6,845 bases of DNA from Nonomuraea sp. (GCA_013362835.1 JABFVJ010000050.1:1-6845), one strand, 5' to 3'. Counted from the stretch's first letter, positions 1 to 6,608 are shown. Translations and numbers: made by a program. The notes: a model not told the origin generated them from the letters alone.

Positions 1-1931
1 ACCACGTACTCGCCCAGGCGTTCGGCGCTCGGGGAGAAGACGCGGCCGCCGTTACGGCGGGCGACCTCGTCCACGAACTCCTTCAGCCGGTCGTCGGCGG
101 CCAGCATGAAGACGTTGATCGTGGCCCGCCGCCGCGTCATCTTGTCGACCTCGGACAGGGTCAGCTCCAGCGTCTCGTGCGACGGCGGCCATTCGAACGC
201 CGACCTGCCGTTGCGCAGGAGGTGGGCGGTCGGCTCGCCGTCGGTGACGACCAGGACGACCGGCTCGAAGTCGGGGTGGCGGTCGAGGTGGCGGCCCGCG
301 ATCAGGAGGGCGTGGTGCAGGTTGGTGCCCTGGACCATGTCCCAGTCGAGGCCCGCGAGCTCGTCGGGCTGCAGCACCCTGGCGTAGTTGGAGAACCCGA
401 TGATCTGTACGGCGTCCTGCGGGAACTTGGAGGCCACCAGCGCCTGCAGGGCGAGCGCCGTCTGCTTGGCGGCGGCCCACGTGCCGCGCAGGGCCATCGA
501 GTACGACAGGTCGACCAGCAGGCACACGGCCGCCGCGCTGCGTCGTTCGGTCTCGGACACCTCGAAGTCGTCCACGGTCAGCCGCACCCGGGCCCGGCCG
601 CCCTCGGCGGTCGCGACGCCGCCGCCGCGTACGCCGTTGACCAGCGTGCGGACGACGTCGATCGGCTGCTCGTCGCCGAAGCGCCACGGCCGGGTCGAGC
701 CGGTGAGCTCGCCGGCCGAGCCCGCGTCGTGCTGGTCGTGGTCGCCGCGACGGCCGGCGTCGAGCGAGGAGAACACGCGCCGCAGCGCGGTCTCGCCCAG
801 CCGCCGGACGGCCTTCGGCGTCAGCTCCAGCTTGCCGCGGCGGCGCAGCAGGTAGCCCTGCTCCTCCAGCTCCCGTTCGATGCGCTTGAGCGCCTCCAGG
901 TCGTCGACGGCCGAACGGCCCAGCGCACGGCGTACGGCGGCCTCGTCGATGTCGTCGAGCCGCGCGCCCGGGTAGTCCTGGCGCAGGGCGGTCTCCAGCT
1001 GGGAGAGGTCGGCCAGCTCCTCCAGGGCGGTGACGGCGTCGCCCATGCCCAGGGGTTCGTCGCCGGTCAGGCGTTCGGGGGAGTCCCAGGCGAGGTCGGG
1101 GCGGCGGGCGTGGAGGGCCTCGCCGAGGCGGCGCATCTGGTCGGCGAGCCCGGCCTGGTCGAGCGTCTGGTTGATGAGGTTGGACAGCTCCTCGCGCTGC
1201 CGGGGCGTCATCGAGGCCAGCATGCGCTGGGTGGCGGCGGCCCGGCGGGCGAGGATGTCGACGAGCTCTTCGAGGTTGCGCGGCTTCTCGGGGAACAGGT
1301 CGCCGTATTTCCCCATGAAGGCGTCGAAGTCTTCTTGGGTGTGCTCGCCCCGGGTGTCCTTGTCGAGCATGTCGTTGAGGTCCGACATCATCTGCCGGAC
1401 TCGTTCCATGGCCTCGGGGTCGGGGTTCGCCAGCGCGTCGCGCAGGCCCCTGAACTGGCTGTCGAGCACTTCCCTGCGCAGCAGGTCGCGCAGCTCCTCG
1501 AACGTCTGGCGGGCCGCCGCAGAACGCCAGTCGTACGTGCTCAGCTCCTGGATGGCGCTGGCGGTGTCCTCGGGCAGCCCGTCGAGCCCCGCCTCACGCA
1601 GCCGCGCCTCGTCGGACGGGTCGGGGAACAGCTCGGCCCGCTCCTGCCCGATCGCCTTGTCCAGCAGCGCCCGCGCCCGCTCCAGCGTGCCGTCGAGCCG
1701 CCCGCGCTCGCGCAGGTCCCTGCGCCGCCTGCGGACCTCTCTGAGCATGTCGTCGAGCCCCCGGCGGTCCTGCGCGCCGGGCAGGCCGCGCTTCAGCAGG
1801 TCGCGCAGCGCGTGGACGGGCGTCGAACCGGACAGGATCGCGTCGCCCATCTCGTCGAGGGCCGCGCGTACGTCATAAGGAGGGGCCAGGGGGTCGGGGC
1901 CGTCGTGGTACTCGCCATAGCGGAAGGCCAT
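1..1931 (-). CDS. VWA (von Willebrand factor A) domain protein, partner of the AAA+ ATPase; C-terminus beyond the left edge
   Basis: The minus-strand frame is open from ATG at 1931 to the window edge, giving 643 residues with no stop. Roughly the first 460 residues are charged and predicted helical, rich in Arg/Glu/Leu, with a basic stretch near residues 68-75 and a short winged-helix-like segment near 360-387. Residues about 465-643 form a VWA domain with a complete metal-ion (MIDAS) site: DxSxS at D474/S476/S478, T536, and D564 in a TDGEPT motif. The architecture matches the actinobacterial family I recall as COG4867/Rv0959 (about 670 residues), so perhaps 20-30 residues are missing. Such proteins typically act with MoxR/chelatase-type ATPases in metal insertion or complex remodelling, and that ATPase lies two genes upstream. 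The substrate is unknown. An in-frame TAG at 1946-1944 limits the start to ATG 1931 or GTG 1934. The ribosome binding site is weak (GTGGA), and the gap to the preceding gene is only 37 bases, which suggests operon read-through. Confidence 0.9.
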   Translation of the reverse strand, partial: MAFRYGEYHDGPDPLAPPYDVRAALDEMGDAILSGSTPVHALRDLLKRGLPGAQDRRGLDDMLREVRRRRRDLRERGRLDGTLERARALLDKAIGQERAELFPDPSDEARLREAGLDGLPEDTASAIQELSTYDWRSAAARQTFEELRDLLRREVLDSQFRGLRDALANPDPEAMERVRQMMSDLNDMLDKDTRGEHTQEDFDAFMGKYGDLFPEKPRNLEELVDILARRAAATQRMLASMTPRQREELSNLINQTLDQAGLADQMRRLGEALHARRPDLAWDSPERLTGDEPLGMGDAVTALEELADLSQLETALRQDYPGARLDDIDEAAVRRALGRSAVDDLEALKRIERELEEQGYLLRRRGKLELTPKAVRRLGETALRRVFSSLDAGRRGDHDQHDAGSAGELTGSTRPWRFGDEQPIDVVRTLVNGVRGGGVATAEGGRARVRLTVDDFEVSETERRSAAAVCLLVDLSYSMALRGTWAAAKQTALALQALVASKFPQDAVQIIGFSNYARVLQPDELAGLDWDMVQGTNLHHALLIAGRHLDRHPDFEPVVLVVTDGEPTAHLLRNGRSAFEWPPSHETLELTLSEVDKMTRRRATINVFMLAADDRLKEFVDEVARRNGGRVFSPSAERLGEYV

Positions 1932-1968
1932 CACACATCCACGCTAACCCCAACAAGCCCCCGCCCGT

Positions 1969-2715
1969 CTACGGACGCCTGGCCACTTCCCACACCTCGA
2001 TCGCGCTGTTGGCGTCGGGGGTGTAGCTGACCTGCACCTGAACCGCGCGCCCGGCCGACTTGAGCGCCTTGGTGAAGTCGGCGGACTGGCACGGGTTCAT
2101 GCCGAGCCCGTGCTTGTCGGCGCTCGCGGGCCTGCCGGACACCCAGCGGTCGCCGCAGCGGGCCGTGGCGCGGTAGAAGGCCGTCATGTACGTGTAGCCG
2201 AGCTTGATCCGCCTGCCCCCGGTGCTGAACAGGACGGTCGCGTCGTCGATCCGCTTGACCGTGCCGCGTGCCGTACGCGGGGCCGGCCAGGCGTCGAGCA
2301 GGAACTCGCGCACCTTCACGGCCTTGCCGCCCTGGTAGTCCACGCGTACGGGGACGGCGCCCTCCCCGAGCTTGACGGTGAGCTGGGCGGGCTTGCACGC
2401 CGTACGGCCGAGCCCGTCGCGGTCGAGGGCGACCCGGCCCTCGGTCTCCTTCAGGTCGCAGGCCGTCGTGACGCGGCCGTAGGCGGCACTGGTGTAGTCG
2501 AGCCTGAGCTCCTTGGCCCCCGGGATCGGGGTGAGCTTGTGGAGCACGTTGCCGCCGCGCCTGACCTTGGCCGGTTTCATGGGGACGATCCGCAGGGCGC
2601 CCTTGCCGTCGGCCCACGCGTAGCCGTAGGCGTTGTCGACGGCCGCCGCTTCGGCGGGGAGGGTGAGGCCGCCCAGGGCGAGGCAGGCGGCGGTGGCAAG
2701 GACGAGCAGGCGCAT
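1969..2715 (-). CDS. Exported protein with two tandem copies of a Cys-pair domain, function unknown
   Basis: This is a 248-residue protein. Residues 1-25 form a signal peptide: Arg2, a hydrophobic stretch LLVLATAACLALGGL, then PAEAAA with likely cleavage near residue 23-25. Cys11 lies inside the hydrophobic core and lacks a clear lipobox, so a secreted or periplasm-like product is more likely than a lipoprotein. The mature part is a duplication: residues about 69-138 align with about 169-243. Each copy has a YT start, a Cys, a conserved D/K-x-GLG motif, a second Cys 21-22 residues after the first (C86/C107 and C187/C209), and a closing strand of the VxVxY type. The Cys pairs probably form disulfides outside the cell. 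I do not recognise the family and assign no function. ATG 2715 is preceded by GGGGGA with a 7-base spacer. The gene lies 61 bases after the AAA+ gene and 37 before the VWA gene, so co-transcription is likely. Confidence 0.85.
   Translation of the reverse strand: MRLLVLATAACLALGGLTLPAEAAAVDNAYGYAWADGKGALRIVPMKPAKVRRGGNVLHKLTPIPGAKELRLDYTSAAYGRVTTACDLKETEGRVALDRDGLGRTACKPAQLTVKLGEGAVPVRVDYQGGKAVKVREFLLDAWPAPRTARGTVKRIDDATVLFSTGGRRIKLGYTYMTAFYRATARCGDRWVSGRPASADKHGLGMNPCQSADFTKALKSAGRAVQVQVSYTPDANSAIEVWEVARRP
1987..2511 (-). repeat. Protein-level tandem duplication inside the exported protein
   Basis: Copy 1 spans residues about 69-138 (2511-2302) and copy 2 about 169-243 (2211-1987). The shared order of elements is a YT start, an aromatic Tyr about five to seven residues later, Cys, GLG 15-16 residues further on, a second Cys 4 residues after the last Gly, then a VxVxVxY-like strand. 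The copies are diverged (visibly under half identical) and no long nucleotide repeat remains, so this is an old duplication and not a recent DNA repeat. Confidence 0.7.
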
Positions 2716-2770
2716 GGGCGGTTCCCCCAGATGTCGTGATCAACCAAACATACGACGCGGGGAACCGCCC
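2716..2770 (-). promoter_or_regulatory. Inverted repeat that would fold the ribosome binding site of the exported-protein gene into a stem
   Basis: On the minus strand GGGCGGTTCCCC (2770-2759) is perfectly complementary to GGGGAACCGCCC (2727-2716). The 31-base interior can form a second 5-bp stem, GTCGT (2756-2752) with ACGAC (2737-2733), leaving a 14-base loop. The 3' arm contains almost all of the Shine-Dalgarno sequence and its last base touches the ATG at 2715. The fold would therefore block translation of the exported-protein gene unless opened. It also lies 7 bases past the AAA+ stop codon, so it could instead end or reduce AAA+ transcription; there is no U-run. The pairing is seen directly, while the regulatory role is inferred. 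Confidence 0.5.
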
Positions 2771-2776
2771 CGATGT

Positions 2777-4168
2777 TCACGTGCGGTAGATCGTGACTCC
2801 GTCAAGGTCTTCCTTTGACAGCCGCCGCATGAGGTAAAGCCCTTCGAGGGCGAACTCCAAAGCCGCGGCGGCGTGACCTGGCGACTCCTCGCCCGTGCCC
2901 ATGCCGAGCCTCGACATGACCTTGGCCAGGCCGCTGACCGGCCCGATCTGGTGCAGCAGCTCGCCCGCCGGCACCATGTCGCCGGACTCCACCTGGTTGC
3001 CCTCGGCGAACTTGTCGGTCACCGCCGACAGGTCCATGCCGCCCAGCCGGGTCCTGAACGTCTCGGCCGTGGCCCTGCGCAGCAGGTGGGCCAGGATCTC
3101 GGTCTCCCTGCCCTCCTCGCTGACCTCGAACTCCACCTTGCCCCGCAGGCTGTGGACGACGCAGGCCAGGTCGCACACGCGCGTGACGGCCTGGTCCTCG
3201 CCCTTGATCGCGGCCCTGCGCACCGCGGAGGCCGCGGCGGTCTCGGCGGCGGCGATCGAGAACCGCGCCGACACGCCGGAACGGGCGTCGACGGCCGTGG
3301 ACTCGCGGACCAGCCGGGTGAACCTGGCGATCACCTCGATCAGGTGCTCGGGCACGTCGGCGCCGATGTCGGGCACGGACTCCTGGCGGATGAGGGTGAT
3401 CTCGTCCTCGACCGTGAGCGGGTAGTGGGTGCGGATCTCGGCCCCGAAGCGGTCCTTCAGCGGCGTGATGATCCGGCCCCTGTTGGTGTAGTCCTCGGGG
3501 TTGGCGCTCGCGATGAGCAGGATGTCGAGCGGCAGGCGCAGGTTGTAGCCGCGCACCTGGATGTCGCGCTCCTCCAGCACGTTGAGCAGCGAGACCTGGA
3601 TGCGCTCGGCCAGGTCGGGCAGCTCGTTGACGGAGAACACGCCGCGGTTGGTGCGGGGGACGAGGCCGTAGTGGACGGTCTCGGGGTCGCCGAGGGTGCG
3701 CCCCTCGGCGATCTTGATGGGGTCGACGTCGCCGATCAGGTCGCCGACGGAGGTGTCGGGGGTCGCGAGCTTCTCGCCGTAACGTTCGTCGCGGTGCTTC
3801 CACGCCACCGGCAGCTCGTCGCCGAGGTCCCGCGCCAGCGCCTTGCAGCGCGCGCAGACCGGTGAGTACGGGTGGTCGTTGATCTCGCAGCCCTCGACGA
3901 CCGGGGTGAATTCGTCGAGCAACCCGGTGATCGTCCGGATGAGCCGGGTCTTGCCCTGCCCGCGCTCACCGAGCAGGACCAGGTCGTGACCGGCGAGCAA
4001 CGCCCGCTCCAGATGGGGCAGGACGGACTCGTCGAAGCCCACTATGCCGGGGAAGCGGGGCTCGCCGGCCCGCAGCCTGGCCAGCAGGTTTTCCCGGACC
4101 TCGGCCTTGACGGTGCGATGAACGTGGCCGCTCTCTCGCAACTCGCGGAGAATACGTGGCTGATGCAC
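2777..4168 (-). CDS. Magnesium chelatase ChlI-like / MoxR-type AAA+ ATPase
   Basis: This is a 463-residue AAA+ ATPase. Walker A is GERGQGKT at 67-74. The Walker B region is GVFSVNE at 176-182, with Asn181 where Asp is usual, as I recall for this subfamily. Sensor 1 is SAN at 221-223 in SANPEDYTNRG, and LKDRFGAEIRTHYP at 237-250 includes the probable arginine-finger region. A cluster C94-x10-C105-x2-C108 with nearby H99 could bind zinc. The C-terminal third (about 300-463) is helical and may carry the lid and partner-binding parts. The length and the order of motifs match mycobacterial Rv0958 (about 459 residues, annotated as possible magnesium chelatase). There is no chlorophyll or cobalamin pathway nearby, so it probably remodels a protein complex together with the VWA protein. 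The start is GTG 4168: the frame has no other standard start codon before the TAG at 4243-4241, and a GGGGA lies about 17 bases upstream, so the ribosome binding site is weak. Confidence 0.92.
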   Translation of the reverse strand: MHQPRILRELRESGHVHRTVKAEVRENLLARLRAGEPRFPGIVGFDESVLPHLERALLAGHDLVLLGERGQGKTRLIRTITGLLDEFTPVVEGCEINDHPYSPVCARCKALARDLGDELPVAWKHRDERYGEKLATPDTSVGDLIGDVDPIKIAEGRTLGDPETVHYGLVPRTNRGVFSVNELPDLAERIQVSLLNVLEERDIQVRGYNLRLPLDILLIASANPEDYTNRGRIITPLKDRFGAEIRTHYPLTVEDEITLIRQESVPDIGADVPEHLIEVIARFTRLVRESTAVDARSGVSARFSIAAAETAAASAVRRAAIKGEDQAVTRVCDLACVVHSLRGKVEFEVSEEGRETEILAHLLRRATAETFRTRLGGMDLSAVTDKFAEGNQVESGDMVPAGELLHQIGPVSGLAKVMSRLGMGTGEESPGHAAAALEFALEGLYLMRRLSKEDLDGVTIYRT

Positions 4169-4330
4169 GGGATCGAGACTACGTCCCCGGCGAGGAATGC
4201 GGCAGAGAGTTTCGCATCTGGCGGAGATTTCGGATCTTGACTATTGCGTGACGGTTCGTGTGCGTGCTTGTCCCTTTAGTGGGGAGAATCGGGCCTAGGG
4301 AACTTGGACATGTCGAGGGAGGCGAGACGC
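4169..4330. promoter_or_regulatory. Shared upstream region of the divergent AAA+ and FIST operons
   Basis: This 162-base gap lies between two divergent start codons, so promoters for both directions should lie here. It is visibly more A/T-rich than its surroundings between about 4200 and 4290. TTGACT at 4237-4242 resembles a -35 element facing FIST, but no convincing -10 hexamer follows at 16-19 bases. On the minus strand CAATAG/CAAGAT-like hexamers near 4234-4246 are possible -10 elements, without a clear -35. No operator palindrome stands out. The location is well supported; the exact promoters are not resolved. Confidence 0.4.
4315..4322 (+). promoter_or_regulatory. Strong ribosome binding site deciding the FIST start
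   Basis: GAGGGAGG lies 8 bases before GTG 4331 and is the best Shine-Dalgarno match upstream of the gene. In-frame alternatives are TTG 4304 (no good site) and ATG 4310 (AGGGAA at 4297-4302, 7-base spacer), which would add 9 or 7 residues. ATG 4340 would be shorter by 3. Confidence 0.55.
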
Positions 4331-5521
4331 GTGGCGTTGATGACCAGCCGCTTCGCCGACGGCCTCGCCGTGGGTTCCGACCTGGTGAAGGCCGCGGAGA
4401 ACGCCGTCGGCCAGGCACTGTCGAGGCTCAGCGGCCAAGCCGACTTGGTCTGCTTCTTCATCTGCGGCGACGACCCCGAGGACGTCGCCAGGGCCGGGCA
4501 GGCCGCGATGAGACTAGCCCCGGAGGCGCACGTGATCGGGTGCAGCGCCACCGGAGTGATCGGGGACGGGCAGGGGGTCGAGCTGACGCCTGCCGTGAGC
4601 GCGTGGGCGGCCACCTTGGAAGGGGCCAGGCTGACCACGTTCCAGTTGGAGACGCTGGCGGCCGAGGACCGGTTCGTGGTGGTCGGGCTGCCCGAGCGCG
4701 CGGGGGACGACCATGTGGCGATCCTGCTGGCCGACCCGTACACCTTCCCGACCGACGCCTTCGTCGAGCGCTCGGTCGACGTGCTCGGCGACCTGCCGCT
4801 GATCGGCGGCCTGGCCAACGGGCTGCAGGGCAGGGGATCCGTACGGCTCTTCGCCGACGGCAAGATCTACACCGAGGGCGCGATCGGCGTCCTGCTCAGC
4901 GGCCCGATCAAGATCAGTACGGTGGTCAGCCAGGGCTGCCGCCCGATCGGTCCCAGCATGGTCGTCACGGCCTCGGAGGAGAACCTGCTCCTCGAGCTGG
5001 CCGGTCAGCCCGCGCTGGCCCGCCTGGAGGACATCGTCAGCGAGCTCGACGAGGACGACCGCGAACTGGTCGCCGCCGGCCTCCAGATCGGCGTGGCCAT
5101 GGACGAGTACGCAGAACGCCACGAACGCGGCGACTTCCTCATCAGGGGCGTCATCGGCATCGACCCCGAACGCGAGGCCGTGGCCATCGGCGACATCGTG
5201 GAGATCGGCCGTACCGTGCGCTTCCAGGTCAGGGACGCCGCCACCGCCGACGAGGACCTGTACGACCTGCTCGACGCCCACCGCGAGGAGCTCGGCAAGG
5301 TCGACGGCGCGCTGCTGTTCTCCTGCAACGGCAGGGGGTCGGCCATGTTCGGCAACGCCGACCACGACCCGGTCGCCCTGCGCGACACGCTGGGGCCGAT
5401 CGGCGTCGCGGGCTTCTTCGCCGCCGGCGAGGTCGGGCCGGTGGGCGGGCACAACCACGTCCACGGGCTCACCGCGTCCGTGCTCGTCTTCTCCAGCACC
5501 GCGGAGCCGGAGCTGTCGTGA
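4331..5521 (+). CDS. FIST N- and C-terminal domain signal-transduction protein
   Basis: The 396-residue product (from GTG 4331) contains both FIST domains. FIST_N spans about residues 35-200, with VIGCSATGVIGDG at 69-80 and LIGGLANG at 157-164. FIST_C spans about 225-388, with ALLFSCNGRGSAMFG at 327-341 and the closing GFFAAGEVGPVGGHNHVHGLTA motif at 361-382. There is no signal peptide, membrane segment, kinase, GGDEF or receiver domain, so it is a free-standing cytoplasmic protein. FIST domains are described as small-ligand-binding sensory modules, possibly for amino acids or related metabolites, but few have been tested. The TGA stop overlaps the start of the ROK kinase gene by 4 bp, which suggests paired expression and perhaps a shared pathway. 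If ATG 4310 or TTG 4304 is used the protein is 403 or 405 residues. The family call is secure; ligand and partner are unknown. Confidence 0.9.
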   Translation: MALMTSRFADGLAVGSDLVKAAENAVGQALSRLSGQADLVCFFICGDDPEDVARAGQAAMRLAPEAHVIGCSATGVIGDGQGVELTPAVSAWAATLEGARLTTFQLETLAAEDRFVVVGLPERAGDDHVAILLADPYTFPTDAFVERSVDVLGDLPLIGGLANGLQGRGSVRLFADGKIYTEGAIGVLLSGPIKISTVVSQGCRPIGPSMVVTASEENLLLELAGQPALARLEDIVSELDEDDRELVAAGLQIGVAMDEYAERHERGDFLIRGVIGIDPEREAVAIGDIVEIGRTVRFQVRDAATADEDLYDLLDAHREELGKVDGALLFSCNGRGSAMFGNADHDPVALRDTLGPIGVAGFFAAGEVGPVGGHNHVHGLTASVLVFSSTAEPELS

Positions 5522-6510
5522 TCCTGGCGATCGACGTCGGCGGCACCAAGATGGCCGCCGGGCTGGTGGCCCGTGACGGCACCGTGATCACCTCCCGTCG
5601 CGCGGCCACGCCCCAGGACGCCGACGCCGAGACCCTGTGGACCACGCTCACGACCCTCATCGACCCGCTCTCGGACCGCGCCGAAGGGGTGGGCGTCGGC
5701 TGCGGAGGGCCGATGACCTGGCCCGACGGCGAGGTCTCGCCGCTCAACATCCCCGGCTGGCGCGGCTTCCCGCTGCGCGCCAGGCTCGCCGGGCGTTTCC
5801 CCGGTTTACCGGTACGTCTCCACAACGACGCCATCTGCCTGGCCGTGGCCGAACACTGGCAGGGGGCCGGGCAGGGGAGCGCCGACATGCTGGGCATGGT
5901 CGTCTCGACCGGGGTCGGGGGCGGCCTGATCCTCGACGGCCGCCTGGTCGACGGCGGCACCGGCAACGCCGGCCACATCGGCCACGTGGTGGTCGAACCG
6001 GAGGGCGGCCCCCGCTGCGGCTGCGGCGGCCACGGCTGCCTCGAAGCCATCGCCCGAGGCCCCGCACTCACCGCCTGGGCCCTGTCCCAAGGCTGGACCC
6101 CCAGCCCCGGCCACCCCGGAGGCGCCGAGCCCGGAGGTCGGGTGGTGGCAAATGGCGCGGCGTATCGGGAGGATCGGGCGGTTACCGGGCGGGCGCTGGC
6201 GGCGGACGCGCTGGCGGGGGACCCGGTGGCGGTACGGGCGATGCGCAGGGCCGGACGGGCGCTCGGGATCGCCATCGCGTCCGCCACCCACCTGTGCGAC
6301 CTGGATCTCGTGACGATCGGTGGCGGCCTGTCGCAGGCCGGCGAGCCGCTGTTCGGCCCGCTGGAGGAGGCGCTGCGCGAGCACGCCCGCATGGGCTTCG
6401 CCCGCCGCCTCAAGGTCATGCCCGCCGCCCTCGGCCAGGAGGCCGGCCTGGTCGGAGCCGCCGCCCTGATCCTCGCGGGCGACATCTACTGGCGCTCCTC
6501 CCGCGCATGA
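5518..6510 (+). CDS. ROK-family sugar kinase
   Basis: This 330-residue enzyme would phosphorylate a sugar or amino sugar with ATP in the cytoplasm. Visible motifs are the N-terminal phosphate-binding DVGGTK (6-11), LHNDA (101-105) with probable catalytic Asp104, a glycine-rich STGVGGGLILDG (130-141), the zinc site His156 with CGCGGHGC (167-174; Cys167, 169, 174), Glu176, and the C-terminal adenosine-site GGGLSQAG (268-275). The usual GE-I/L-GH motif reads GHIGH (152-156), with His153 replacing Glu; I recall the same in E. coli NanK (N-acetylmannosamine kinase). That hints at an amino-sugar substrate, but no sialic-acid genes are nearby, so the substrate stays open. There is no N-terminal helix-turn-helix, so it is a kinase and not a ROK repressor. 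The GTG start at 5518 overlaps the FIST stop (GTGA) and has GGAG at 5509-5512 with a 5-base spacer. Residues about 191-222 are a Gly/Pro-rich, probably flexible stretch, and the DNA from about 6148 on shifts to GCG/CGG/GGG codons. Confidence 0.92.
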   Translation: MILAIDVGGTKMAAGLVARDGTVITSRRAATPQDADAETLWTTLTTLIDPLSDRAEGVGVGCGGPMTWPDGEVSPLNIPGWRGFPLRARLAGRFPGLPVRLHNDAICLAVAEHWQGAGQGSADMLGMVVSTGVGGGLILDGRLVDGGTGNAGHIGHVVVEPEGGPRCGCGGHGCLEAIARGPALTAWALSQGWTPSPGHPGGAEPGGRVVANGAAYREDRAVTGRALAADALAGDPVAVRAMRRAGRALGIAIASATHLCDLDLVTIGGGLSQAGEPLFGPLEEALREHARMGFARRLKVMPAALGQEAGLVGAAALILAGDIYWRSSRA

Positions 6511-6515
6511 CGAAA

Positions 6516-6556
6516 AGGCCCGGCGACCCCATCTGCTCGGGAGGACCGCCGGGCCT
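6516..6556. terminator. GC hairpin after the ROK kinase gene (first of two)
   Basis: AGGCCCGGCG (6516-6525) pairs perfectly with CGCCGGGCCT (6547-6556) around a 21-base loop. It begins 6 bases after the kinase stop codon. There is no U-run on the plus strand. Read from the minus strand the stem is followed by a short T-run (complement of AAAA at 6513-6516), so it may serve the convergent gene better. Actinobacterial terminators often lack a U-tract. Confidence 0.6.
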
Positions 6557-6561
6557 GCTCA

Positions 6562-6595
6562 CCCGGCGGCCCTGAGAGTGAGGGAGGCCGCCGGG
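6562..6595. terminator. GC hairpin between convergent genes (second of two)
   Basis: CCCGGCGGCC (6562-6571) pairs perfectly with GGCCGCCGGG (6586-6595) around a 14-base loop. The hairpin lies 13 bases after the stop codon of the minus-strand gene at 6609 and 51 after the kinase stop, so it could stop transcription from either side. No T-run adjoins it. Confidence 0.6.
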
Positions 6596-6608
6596 CCGGG
6601 GTGGATCG

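Noticed and set aside
177..2030. A 617-codon open frame on the plus strand opposite the VWA gene
   Set aside because: Its residues are a low-complexity mix rich in Val, Gly, Arg, Leu and Gln. It is the antisense shadow of a gene with an intact VWA metal site, and such shadows are common at this GC content.
2873..3865. A 330-codon plus-strand open frame opposite the AAA+ gene
   Set aside because: It is antisense to a gene with complete Walker and sensor motifs, and it has a repetitive composition with no domain pattern.
1..4168. Reading the AAA+/VWA operon as a defence (conflict) system
   Set aside because: No nuclease, protease, toxin, caspase-like or other effector domain is present. The pair matches a conserved actinobacterial family also found in mycobacteria, and nothing mobile flanks it.
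2777..4168. Naming the ATPase as a true magnesium chelatase subunit (ChlI/BchI)
   Set aside because: It has no porphyrin pathway neighbours, lacks the ChlD/ChlH partners in view, and fits the separate MoxR/VWA-linked group better.
4237..4242. TTGACT as a sigma-70 type -35 box for the FIST gene
   Set aside because: No acceptable -10 hexamer lies 16-19 bases downstream, so it is not reported as a promoter on its own.
4514..5464. A 316-codon minus-strand open frame within the FIST gene
   Set aside because: It is the antisense shadow of the FIST gene, with no recognisable domain and no ribosome binding site of note.
4258..5517. Continuous open frame upstream of, and in frame with, the ROK kinase, suggesting a 750-residue fusion
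   Set aside because: The upstream part is Arg/Gly/Pro-rich nonsense overlapping the clear FIST gene in another frame. The kinase starts naturally at GTG 5518 with DVGGTK six residues in and a ribosome binding site.
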